From Fibrobacter sp. UWEL (lineage in GTDB: Bacteria; Fibrobacterota; Fibrobacteria; Fibrobacterales; Fibrobacteraceae), in the NCBI RefSeq assembly GCF_900142535.1, contig NZ_FRBE01000002.1, positions 248,001 to 312,000 of the forward strand: a stretch of DNA of 64,000 bases, given 5' to 3'. Made by a program: the position numbers and the translations under genes. Under the pieces are notes generated by a model, which made no database searches, was not told the origin of the DNA, and saw nothing but the letters and a program-made list of their open reading frames with translations. This document shows positions 1 through 7,519 of this stretch, one piece after another. Numbering within the stretch: the first letter of the stretch is position 1; each line of letters starts with the position of its first letter.

Positions 1-474
1 ATGAACAAACTTTGCGCACTGATACCTTTCGCTAGTCTGCTATTGTTGGTGGGATGTCCTTATGTAGATCACGGAACATCTTACGCACAGAACCGCCTTC
101 CCACCTTGGCAGAAGCCAGCGGCTGCTACTACCACGAAGGGCAGGAAACATACGGCGATTATTCGACCGGAGTTTATGTTTGTTCAGAACTATGCATCGA
201 CACCCTCCATGCATACATCCACGAAATAAAGTATCGCCAAAGCGAACCAGAGCTTTCCGACAAATACGAGGACACCACCACCGTGTGGGATGTTCGGGAA
301 AACCGTCCTGATACAGACGGAACCATAAAAGACGGTCATTTCTTATTCGAGACAAATGATGGGGAGTTCGGTCGCAAGGCGGTCGGAATCTATAACGGCG
401 GCCCTGTTCGGGAAATTAAATTCGGTCTGGATATTTATTCTGCTGAAAAGGGAGAAAGCAAATGCGAATTCTAG
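1..474 (+). CDS. Putative lipoprotein, unknown function
   Basis: The 157-residue product starts with a short basic n-region and a hydrophobic stretch ending in a lipobox (LLLVGC, Cys at about residue 19), so it is probably a lipid-anchored envelope protein. The mature part is polar and holds several cysteines that could form disulfides in the periplasm. I recognise no family. The first base of the window is the A of the ATG, so the ribosome-binding site lies outside view, but the signal sequence directly after this ATG supports it as the true start. The 3' end overlaps the next gene by 13 bases, which suggests translational coupling and a shared envelope role. Confidence 0.7.
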   Translation: MNKLCALIPFASLLLLVGCPYVDHGTSYAQNRLPTLAEASGCYYHEGQETYGDYSTGVYVCSELCIDTLHAYIHEIKYRQSEPELSDKYEDTTTVWDVRENRPDTDGTIKDGHFLFETNDGEFGRKAVGIYNGGPVREIKFGLDIYSAEKGESKCEF

Positions 475-1040
475 TTCTTTGCCTTTTCCTTCTGGCTACC
501 TACGCCAACGCATTCTTCGCGTTTGGCAATCTAGGCGACAACCGTTTACAGAGCGAGAATAACGTCTATCGTCCGGCAGGTATCGTGAACTGGTCCCTGG
601 GCGTAGGCGTCTTTGACGAACCGCAAAACCTCATTGACTACAAGATGTCCTTCGGGCTCACCCGCATTGGATATTCCTTCGACGACGGAAACGAAAGCGT
701 TTCGCTATACGTCATGGATTTCAATCTGGTTTCCTGGTCGGCCACCTACAAGAACGTTTATTTCGAGATCTATGGAGGCTTCTCCTATCTGCTATTCGCA
801 AACAATTTCTCCGACTACATGCAGGAGAAAGTCGGTGACGAATTCATCGACCAGGAACGGGTTTACCCCAGATACGGATATCGTCTAGGTTACTACGTCA
901 TGGACAACCTGATGGTTTCGCTAACCGCCAACTATAACATCGTGTGGTGGCGTTACGGCCATGGCAGCTGGAATAGCAACAACAATGAAACCCTACTTAT
1001 CGGCGGCATCGGCCTGTCGGTTCAGTACAATCTGTTTTAG
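462..1040 (+). CDS. Putative outer-membrane beta-barrel protein
   Basis: A 192-residue protein with a cleavable signal peptide (hydrophobic residues 2-14, likely cut after ANA near residue 17). The rest shows alternating hydrophobic/polar stretches rich in Tyr, Trp and Gly (for example residues 80-100 and 135-190) and ends in Phe, as outer-membrane beta-barrels do. It overlaps the lipoprotein gene upstream by 13 bases, so the two probably form one transcript. The barrel assignment is inferred from composition and the terminal Phe; no specific family is recognised and the function is unknown. Confidence 0.6.
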   Translation: MRILVLCLFLLATYANAFFAFGNLGDNRLQSENNVYRPAGIVNWSLGVGVFDEPQNLIDYKMSFGLTRIGYSFDDGNESVSLYVMDFNLVSWSATYKNVYFEIYGGFSYLLFANNFSDYMQEKVGDEFIDQERVYPRYGYRLGYYVMDNLMVSLTANYNIVWWRYGHGSWNSNNNETLLIGGIGLSVQYNLF

Positions 1041-1072
1041 ACAAGAACTTTTTGATAAGACGTTTTTCCCAC

Positions 1073-1106
1073 GGCCTCCCCTCAGATTCTGACGGAGGTC
1101 TTTTTG
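1073..1106 (+). terminator. Rho-independent terminator
   Basis: A GC-rich hairpin (GGCCTCC pairing with GGAGGTC, with an inner TCAG/CTGA stem) is followed directly by TTTTTG. It lies 33 bases after the stop of the barrel gene and would end the two-gene envelope transcript. Confidence 0.75.
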
Positions 1107-1277
1107 CTGTATAATACAATGCGTATAATAAACAACAAGTAAACTCCACTAAAAACCAAAAATTTCAATATTTTTATTCGTTTTCTGTGTTTTTGTATAA
1201 CAAAACGCCTCACCAGCACATTCAAAACCTATATTGAAAGCAAGGGTTAAACAACAATGCTAAGGAGATTTGGTAAC

Positions 1278-2093
1278 ATGAAACACATCGTCAGTTACAC
1301 AAATTTCCGCCAATACATGCTGGACTTTTACGAGGAAAAGAAGCGCACCTCCGCATTTTCCTGGAGGGAGTTCAACAAGCTGGCAGGGTTCACCTCCCCC
1401 AACTACCTGAAGTTGGTTTGCGACGGAAAAAGCAAGCTGAGCAAGACGAAGGTGTCGGCGGTGGCCCAGGCCATGAACTTGGCGGGTTACGAGGAAACTT
1501 ATTTTGAATTGATGGTCTCTTTTGACAACGCAAAAGAGGAACGCAGGCAAAGGGAAATCCTGCTGGAAATGGACCGCATGGCGCGGGAACACAAGGCCCG
1601 CCTAGTTGACGGAGACGCCTTCGAGTTTTACCAGTCCTGGGAATATCCGGTGCTTCGGGAACTGGCGCCCATGATGCCTGGGGCAAATCCCAGCGAAATG
1701 GCGGCCGCCTGCAACGAAGATGTTTCCGCCGAGGACGTGAGCCGCATTTTAAAGTTCCTGGTGAAGCGAGGCTTCCTGAAGTCTGAAGGAGACAAGGTCT
1801 ACACCCAGACCGAAAAGACGGTAATCGCCTCCAAGGAAGCGCTACCGCTGGCCATCCGTTCCATGCACAAGGAAATGGCAGGCTACGCCCAGAAGGCCGT
1901 GGACAAGTATCCTGCGGGAGAACGTCACTTTCTGGGGATTACCATGGGCGTCAACGAAGAGCTTTACGGTAAAGTGGTGGAAGAGCTGGAAAATTGCTGC
2001 CGACGCATCAACGCCCTTACTGCTAACAGCGAAAACCTGGATCAGGTCTATCGCATGAACATTCAATTTTTCCCATTTACAAAAAAGGTTTAG
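1278..2093 (+). CDS. TIGR02147-family transcriptional regulator
   Basis: A 271-residue member of the TIGR02147 family, a regulator family greatly expanded in Fibrobacter. The N-terminal ~60 residues begin with the family-type opening (MKHIVSYTNFRQYMLDFYEE) followed by a helix-turn-helix-like segment (FSWREFNKLAGFTSPNYLK). The C-terminal half holds the DUF4423-like region (FYQSWEYPVLRELAPM at about residues 115-130). I prefer the ATG at 1278 over an in-frame ATG at 1257 because AAGGAG lies about 10 bases upstream and the family usually begins at this point. The stop lies 9 bases before a lipoprotein gene, so the two are surely co-transcribed. Regulator plus lipoprotein recurs at 17.0-13.9 kb. 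Its target is not visible. Confidence 0.85.
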   Translation: MKHIVSYTNFRQYMLDFYEEKKRTSAFSWREFNKLAGFTSPNYLKLVCDGKSKLSKTKVSAVAQAMNLAGYEETYFELMVSFDNAKEERRQREILLEMDRMAREHKARLVDGDAFEFYQSWEYPVLRELAPMMPGANPSEMAAACNEDVSAEDVSRILKFLVKRGFLKSEGDKVYTQTEKTVIASKEALPLAIRSMHKEMAGYAQKAVDKYPAGERHFLGITMGVNEELYGKVVEELENCCRRINALTANSENLDQVYRMNIQFFPFTKKV

Positions 2094-2102
2094 GAGGCAA
2101 TC

Positions 2103-3338
2103 ATGAAAAAGTCAATCATCGCAGCAGGGGCTTTGAGCCTGCTTACTCTCGTGGGCTGTTCCGAAAACGCCACTGCCGGCAACGAAATCGAGCCAAACGC
2201 AGTCGCCAACAACAGTTCCTCCAGCGGAACCACACCGGACGAAGGTTCCTCCAGTTCCAACAGCAACACGGAATACACCATCAACTTTGACGAAATCTAT
2301 ACGTTCTCTACGGATGTCACCGGTAAGGAAAAAGTGGGACTGGCATTGATTTCCACTTATAAGGAAGAAAATGCGGCATCCGCAAGTTGCACCGTAAAGA
2401 AGCAGGAATTGACCGGCATCGTAAAGATTCACGACGGTCTCATCACCCGAGCCTACTCCGGAAAGAACCTATGCGCGACAGATGTAGATGAATTCGTCTA
2501 TATGTTCAAGAAGACCTGCGCCAACTCCTTAACAGATGCAAACAAGACTATCGATTCCCTCGTCACTGGAGACAACAGCTTTGACTTCGCCTGCGTTTCC
2601 GGTACAGACTACATGTCCATCGATGAAGCTCTGGGAATGTTCGAAAGCATCATGAGCGACAACTGCAAGCAACTGGAAATTCGCGCTACCCTGGACTCTT
2701 TGGACAGTGCTAGTGCCGCAAACACACCTGCAAAAATTGTCTTTACCGACGACAATCCCGATGAGATTATCACCATCAATACTGCGGAAAGGACATTGGC
2801 GAATTACACCCTGCAATACGCTAAGCCCGAGGAACTGTCCTTCGATTCCCACGTACTGGCATACAGCAGCAACTTGAGTACGGACTGCTTTAAGGCCATG
2901 GACAAATACGAGGAAAACGAGAATGGCATTACCCTCTACAACGCCCCCATCATGTCCATCGAAAAAGATGTACTCCCCACCTGCTTCCCGAAGACCGAGT
3001 CCGTGGCGGATTTTTCCAGAAGAAGCGGCTCCTGCAAGTACTATCTAGTAAGTAGCGATGACGGAGCCCAGCCCACAGGCCACGTGCTGAGCAAGGTTTC
3101 AAAGGATACCGTCGAAACCATCAGCATCGCTCCCGGCGGGACCTGTATGCAAAGCTTCGGATTCTTTACGGTCTACTTCCTTGTGGAAGACTGCGACGGC
3201 ATCATTAGCGAAAACACAAACATCATCCGCCGCGGAGCAACAAGCAAGCGGTGGGCCTGCGAAGAAGGCAATTACAGTCCCTCCCTAGACGCAATTTCCT
3301 ACGGAGAATGGTATAGCGAAAGCCTGCTAGAACACTAA
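2103..3338 (+). CDS. Putative lipoprotein, TIGR02147-linked
   Basis: A 411-residue protein with a clear lipoprotein signal (lipobox LVGC, Cys at residue 19) followed by a low-complexity Ser/Asn/Gly linker at about residues 35-58, typical of Fibrobacter surface lipoproteins. The mature domain carries many cysteines, suggesting an extracytoplasmic, disulfide-bonded fold. No enzymatic motif is recognised. AGGAGG just upstream of the ATG is a strong ribosome-binding site. The gene follows the TIGR02147 regulator by 9 bases, so this lipoprotein may be the output or a partner of that regulator (inference from position only). Confidence 0.7.
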   Translation: MKKSIIAAGALSLLTLVGCSENATAGNEIEPNAVANNSSSSGTTPDEGSSSSNSNTEYTINFDEIYTFSTDVTGKEKVGLALISTYKEENAASASCTVKKQELTGIVKIHDGLITRAYSGKNLCATDVDEFVYMFKKTCANSLTDANKTIDSLVTGDNSFDFACVSGTDYMSIDEALGMFESIMSDNCKQLEIRATLDSLDSASAANTPAKIVFTDDNPDEIITINTAERTLANYTLQYAKPEELSFDSHVLAYSSNLSTDCFKAMDKYEENENGITLYNAPIMSIEKDVLPTCFPKTESVADFSRRSGSCKYYLVSSDDGAQPTGHVLSKVSKDTVETISIAPGGTCMQSFGFFTVYFLVEDCDGIISENTNIIRRGATSKRWACEEGNYSPSLDAISYGEWYSESLLEH

Positions 3339-3344
3339 AGCACG

Positions 3345-3376
3345 AACGCCCCGCGAAAGCGAGGCGTTTCTTTTTC
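3345..3376 (+). terminator. Rho-independent terminator
   Basis: AACGCC pairs with GGCGTT around a GC-rich loop, followed by TTTCTTTTTC. It lies 6 bases after the lipoprotein stop and ends the regulator-lipoprotein operon. Confidence 0.8.
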
Positions 3377-3522
3377 ATGCAGGGCATTTCTTTTAAAATA
3401 AGGCAATCTTGCAAAAATCTTACCAATCCATCATTAGCACTTGGAATAGACCAAACGTTACCTGAAGGCCTCATTTTTTACTATTTTACGGTGAAATTAA
3501 CAATTAACTAAAGGTGGTTTCT

Positions 3523-3627
3523 ATGGGCAAAGTTCTCGGAAGACTCGCTTTACTCTCTGCGATTATTTTTGCAATTTACCACATCTATATTTCCAGCAAG
3601 CTGGACAAGGAAAATTTTAACGGGTAG
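3523..3627 (+). CDS. 34-residue single-pass membrane peptide
   Basis: A small open frame of 34 codons preceded by AAGGTGG 5 bases upstream of the ATG. The product has a basic start (MGKVLGRLA), one hydrophobic segment of about 15 residues (LLSAIIFAIYHIYI) and a charged tail (SSKLDKENFNG), so it looks like a one-pass inner-membrane peptide. It ends 6 bases before the DUF2334 gene and would be the first gene of the lipid-type operon. The coding call rests on the ribosome-binding site, the clean membrane-peptide composition and the tight spacing. Function unknown. Confidence 0.6.
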   Translation: MGKVLGRLALLSAIIFAIYHIYISSKLDKENFNG

Positions 3628-3633
3628 GTCACT

Positions 3634-4404
3634 ATGGAAATGAATAAAGACATCGCAGACCTCCAGGCTGCCGAATTGAAGCGCCACAAGGATAAGAAGT
3701 ATATCCTGTGCTACCACAACCTGACCGTGAAGAACTGCAAGAAGGCCGTGGTGGAAATCCGCAAGATTGCAGAAGCTGCAGGCTCCCCCATTTCTATCGC
3801 CGTGGTTCCCTCCGTCGGTGGTGTTCCTGAATCTGAAATCGAATACTTCCACGAAGAACTGGAAAAGTTCGTAAACGAAGGCTACGAAATCCTTCTCCAT
3901 GGTGCCCGCCACCGCGCAGACCTGTTCATCAACAGAAACTTTGTTGGCCGTGCCGCCCTGTGGCTCTCTAACAATGGTGCCGAATTTGCAGGTCTTAACG
4001 AACGTTTCTCCCAGGCACTGCTGAACCGCAGTCTGGCTCTGTGGAACGCCAACGGTTCCGGCCAGCCTACCGGCTTTATCCCCCCGGTCTGGTTCGCCAA
4101 CAAGCACCTGAAGGCCCAGGCTCTTGAAAAGTTCGACTATTACGAAGATCTGTGCCGTATTTACAAGAAGACCGACATCAGCTTCACTTCCCTGAAGTCC
4201 CGCGTGCTGACCTTCTCCGTAATTCCTCAGCCCCTGCTGAACATCGCCCAGAGTTTCGCATGCCTCACCATGCTCCTGCCCGGTGGCATTCCCCGTCTGG
4301 TCATCCACAACAGTGATTTCCAGACCATCGGTGAAAAGCGTCTGCTGAACATGGTTCGCTACGCAAGTTCTCTTCGTGAAAAAATTATGTATAGGGATCT
4401 CTAA
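3634..4404 (+). CDS. DUF2334 / polysaccharide-deacetylase-like protein
   Basis: A 256-residue protein resembling the DUF2334 branch of the polysaccharide deacetylase superfamily. It has an early strand plus His (YILCYHNLT), a central LLHGARHR motif at about residues 88-95 where the family carries metal-ligand His residues, and a GFIPPVWFAN motif near residue 148. There is no signal peptide, so it probably acts in the cytoplasm on a small acylated or N-acetylated substrate rather than on wall polymers. It lies 2 bases before the acyl-CoA synthetase gene, which points to a role in acyl-group metabolism. The superfamily call is fairly sure; the substrate is unknown. Confidence 0.65.
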   Translation: MEMNKDIADLQAAELKRHKDKKYILCYHNLTVKNCKKAVVEIRKIAEAAGSPISIAVVPSVGGVPESEIEYFHEELEKFVNEGYEILLHGARHRADLFINRNFVGRAALWLSNNGAEFAGLNERFSQALLNRSLALWNANGSGQPTGFIPPVWFANKHLKAQALEKFDYYEDLCRIYKKTDISFTSLKSRVLTFSVIPQPLLNIAQSFACLTMLLPGGIPRLVIHNSDFQTIGEKRLLNMVRYASSLREKIMYRDL

Positions 4405-4406
4405 TA

Positions 4407-6131
4407 ATGATTCTCAATAAGTTCCTCTCCCGAGTCGATTACAACTCCTACGAAGATCTCCACGAGAACTTCAAGATTACGATTCCTGACAATTTCAACT
4501 TTGCCTACGACGTTGTTGACGAATACGCCAAGAACGAGCCCAAACGTGAAGCCCTGGTTTGGTGTGACGACAGTGACGAAAGCCATATCTTTACCTTCAA
4601 GGATATTTCTGTTGCATCCCAGCGTACAGCAAACTTCCTGGTAGATAACGGCATCAAGAAGGGTGACCGCGTGATGCTCATTCTCCGTCGCCGTTATGAA
4701 TTCTGGTTCTTTATCCTGGCATTGCATCGTATTGGCGCTATCGTCATTCCTGCAACCAACATGCTTTCCGCTCACGATCTGGAATACCGCTTTAACGCCG
4801 CCGACGTGAAGATGGTGGTTTCCTATGATGAACCGACCCTCCAGAAGGAAGTAGAAACAGCAAAGGCAAAGAGCCCCTCTGTAGAAAAACTGGTCACTGT
4901 AGGTTCCGCCCGTCAGAACTGGATCAGCTTCTACGACGAATACGAAATGATGCCTCGTGAATTCAAGCGTCCCACTGGCGACGCCGGTACCAAGAACGAC
5001 GACATCATGCTGGTGTACTTTACCAGCGGCACTTCCAGCAACCCCAAGATGGTGGCACACACCTTTACCTACCCTCTGGGCCACATCAACACCGCACGTT
5101 TCTGGCAGCACGTCATCGATGGCGGTCGCCACCTGAGTATTGCAGAAACCGGTTGGGCCAAGGCCATGTGGGGCAAGATCTACGGTCAGTGGATTGCAGG
5201 TACCGCCGTATTCGTGTACGACATGAAGGTATTCATCCCCGGCAAGATGCTGGAAAAGATGGCCGAATTCAAGATTACCACCTTCTGCGCACCTCCCACC
5301 GCCTATCGCTATTTGCTCCAGCAGGATTTGAGCAAGTTTGACCTGTCCAGCCTCACCTACTGCGTCACTGCAGGTGAAGCCCTCAGTTCCGACATTTTCA
5401 ACAAGTGGTTCGAGAAGACTGGCCACAAACTCCGCGAAGGTTACGGCCAGACGGAATCTACCCTCATTACTGGTAACTACGAATGGATGGAAGCTAAGCC
5501 CGGTTCCATGGGTAAGCCCTCCCCCGGTTACAACCTGGACATCATCAACGCTGACGGAACCTCCTGCGGCGTGGAAGAAGTGGGTGAAATCATTATCCGT
5601 ATCGATGGTGGCAAGCCCTTTGGTCTGTTTGGCGGTTACTACCGCGATCCGGAACGTACCGAAAAGGTTTTCGAAGGTGGCGTCTACCATACAGGCGATA
5701 CCGCCTGGAAGGATAAGGATGGCTACTACTGGTTTGTGGGCCGTACCGACGACCTGATCAAGACCTCCGGCTATCGCGTGAGCCCCTTCGAAGTGGAAGA
5801 AGTCCTCCATCAGCATCCCGCCGTTATGGAAGTGGCGGTGACTGGCGTGGAAGACGCTGCCCGCGGTCAGGCCGTGAAGGCAACCATCGTGCTCCACAAG
5901 GGTTACGAAGCCTCCAAGGAACTGGCTAAGGAAATTCAGCTGTTCACAAAGAAGGTAGCTGCCGCTTACAAGAGCCCCCGCTACATTGACTTCGTCACGG
6001 AACTTCCCAAGACCATCAGCGGCAAGATTCGTCGTGCCACCATTCGTGACAACGACAAGGCTCAGGCAGAATCTGCAGAGAAGCCCGCTGAAGCCACTGA
6101 AGAAAAGAATTCAACAGAAGAACAATCCTAA
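4407..6131 (+). CDS. AMP-forming acyl-CoA synthetase (ACSM-like)
   Basis: A 574-residue member of the adenylate-forming superfamily. It activates a carboxylic acid with ATP and loads it on CoA or a carrier thiol. Visible core motifs: YFTSGTSSNPK (phosphate-binding loop, about residues 203-213), EGYGQTE (about 347-353), HTGDTAWKD, GRTDDLIKTSGYRVSPFEVEE (hinge and A8 region, about 446-466) and PKTISGKIRR with the catalytic Lys near 536. The overall layout resembles medium-chain acyl-CoA synthetases. An unusual acidic Ala/Glu tail follows the catalytic domain. It sits between the DUF2334 gene (2 bases) and fabF (27 bases), so its product may prime or feed a condensing reaction. Acyl specificity cannot be read from sequence. 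Confidence 0.88.
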   Translation: MILNKFLSRVDYNSYEDLHENFKITIPDNFNFAYDVVDEYAKNEPKREALVWCDDSDESHIFTFKDISVASQRTANFLVDNGIKKGDRVMLILRRRYEFWFFILALHRIGAIVIPATNMLSAHDLEYRFNAADVKMVVSYDEPTLQKEVETAKAKSPSVEKLVTVGSARQNWISFYDEYEMMPREFKRPTGDAGTKNDDIMLVYFTSGTSSNPKMVAHTFTYPLGHINTARFWQHVIDGGRHLSIAETGWAKAMWGKIYGQWIAGTAVFVYDMKVFIPGKMLEKMAEFKITTFCAPPTAYRYLLQQDLSKFDLSSLTYCVTAGEALSSDIFNKWFEKTGHKLREGYGQTESTLITGNYEWMEAKPGSMGKPSPGYNLDIINADGTSCGVEEVGEIIIRIDGGKPFGLFGGYYRDPERTEKVFEGGVYHTGDTAWKDKDGYYWFVGRTDDLIKTSGYRVSPFEVEEVLHQHPAVMEVAVTGVEDAARGQAVKATIVLHKGYEASKELAKEIQLFTKKVAAAYKSPRYIDFVTELPKTISGKIRRATIRDNDKAQAESAEKPAEATEEKNSTEEQS

Positions 6132-6158
6132 TCCCTATCAAAGAATAGAGACAAAAGA

Positions 6159-7409
6159 ATGACAAGAAGACGTATTGTAATTACCGGCATGGGTGCTGTG
6201 ACACCCCTTGGCAAGAATGTTAAGGAACTGTGGGACGGCATCCAGCACGAAAAGTGCGGCATTGGCCCCATCACCCTGTTCGATGCAACCGACTGCCCGG
6301 TAAAGATTGCCGCCGAAGTGAAAGACTTCAAGCCCGAAGAACATGGCATCGATCCTAAGGAAGCCCGCCGTATGGCTCGTTTCACCCAGTTCCTGCTGGC
6401 AGCCTCCAAGGAAGCCGTTGCAGATGCTGGCCTCACGGAAGATGATCTTCACGCTGACACTACCGGCATTATCGCTGGTACCGGTTTCGGTGGTATGGAC
6501 ATTATCGACAACACCTTCAACCAGTACGTCGCTGGTGGCAAGCGTCGCGTCTCCCCGCTGGCCATGGCTGAACTGATTCCTAACGAAGGTGCAGCAAACG
6601 TTTCTATCGCACTGGGCATCACCGGTTGCGCATGGGCCATCGGTACCGCTTGCGCTTCTGGCACAGACGCTCTGGGCGTTGCTCTGGATGCAGTCCGTTC
6701 CGGCCGTCTGGACATCTGCCTTGCAGGTGGTTCCGAAAGCGGTATTACCGACTACTCCATCAAGGCTTTCGCAGGTATGCACGCCCTCACTGACAAGTTC
6801 AACGACGCTCCCGAAAAGGCAAGCCGTCCCTTCGATAAGGACCGTTCCGGCTTTATCATGGGTGAAGGCGGCGCAGTGATGATTCTTGAAGAATTGGAAC
6901 ATGCAAAGGCTCGTGGCGCCAAGATCTACGCAGAACTTGCTGGCTACGGTGCAGCAGCTGACGCCTACCACATCACCAGCCCCAAGCCCGATGGAAGCGG
7001 TTGTGCTATGGCTATGAAGCGTGCCATGAAGGATGCAGGCGTTGAACCTACCGACATTGACTACTACAATGCCCACGGTACTTCCACCCATCTGAACGAT
7101 GTTACCGAAACTGCCATGCTGAAGATTGCATTGGGCGAACATGCCCGCAAGATTAAGGTTTCCAGCACCAAGAGCATGACCGGTCACTGCGTAGGCGCCG
7201 CTGGCGTTTGCGAAGCGATCATCAGCACTCTGGCTATTCGCGATTCCTTCGTTCCCGCAACCATCAACCTGGAAAACCAGGATCCGGAATGCGACTTGGA
7301 TTATACCCCGAACAAGGGCGTATCCATGAACATCGACGTTGCCGCTTCTGCTTCTCTGGGCTTTGGCGGTCATGACGGCATCGTCATCATCAAGAAATAT
7401 AACGGCTAA
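6159..7409 (+). CDS. fabF: Beta-ketoacyl-ACP synthase II-like condensing enzyme
   Basis: A 416-residue thiolase-fold enzyme of the FabF type, which condenses malonyl-ACP with an acyl thioester. The Cys-His-His triad is visible: the Cys in GTACASGTDA (about residue 164), the first His in NAHGTSTHLND (about 305) and the second in KSMTGHCVGAAG (about 342). Length is normal for FabF. Codon use is strongly biased, as in highly expressed genes. It is the last gene of an operon with an acyl-CoA synthetase and a DUF2334 protein rather than with acpP or fabD, so it may be a specialised paralogue rather than the housekeeping enzyme; I cannot decide this from the window. Confidence 0.88.
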   Translation: MTRRRIVITGMGAVTPLGKNVKELWDGIQHEKCGIGPITLFDATDCPVKIAAEVKDFKPEEHGIDPKEARRMARFTQFLLAASKEAVADAGLTEDDLHADTTGIIAGTGFGGMDIIDNTFNQYVAGGKRRVSPLAMAELIPNEGAANVSIALGITGCAWAIGTACASGTDALGVALDAVRSGRLDICLAGGSESGITDYSIKAFAGMHALTDKFNDAPEKASRPFDKDRSGFIMGEGGAVMILEELEHAKARGAKIYAELAGYGAAADAYHITSPKPDGSGCAMAMKRAMKDAGVEPTDIDYYNAHGTSTHLNDVTETAMLKIALGEHARKIKVSSTKSMTGHCVGAAGVCEAIISTLAIRDSFVPATINLENQDPECDLDYTPNKGVSMNIDVAASASLGFGGHDGIVIIKKYNG

Positions 7410-7411
7410 AA

Positions 7412-7440
7412 TTTGAGGGGCGCTAAAGCGCCTCCTCAAA
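7412..7440. repeat. Palindrome with TTTGAGGGG / CCTCCTCAAA arms
   Basis: A 29-base imperfect palindrome directly after the fabF stop. The outer arms TTTGAGGGG and CCTCCTCAAA are shared with a second copy at 34373-34402 after another operon, while the inner stem differs (GCGCT/AGCGC here, AAGC/GCTT there). No T tract follows. It is probably a small dispersed palindromic element or mRNA 3'-end hairpin. Confidence 0.6.
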
Positions 7441-7464
7441 GATTGTCGAGTATTCATTTATGCG

Positions 7465-7495
7465 AAAGGACCTTCCGTCGGGAAGGTCCTTTTTA
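7465..7495. terminator. Bidirectional terminator between fabF and pilB
   Basis: AAAGGACCTTCC pairs perfectly with GGAAGGTCCTTT around a 4-base loop, followed by TTTTAA on the plus strand. It lies between convergent genes and can serve both, although the T run is better on the plus strand. Confidence 0.85.
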
Positions 7496-7519
7496 ATACT
7501 TGATTCGAGATCCGGCGGA

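Noticed and set aside
4401-5897. A 498-codon minus-strand frame opposite the acyl-CoA synthetase
   Set aside because: Antisense shadow of a strongly codon-biased gene with clear AMP-binding motifs on the other strand.
6138-7457. A 439-codon minus-strand frame opposite fabF
   Set aside because: Antisense shadow; fabF has its full catalytic triad on the plus strand.
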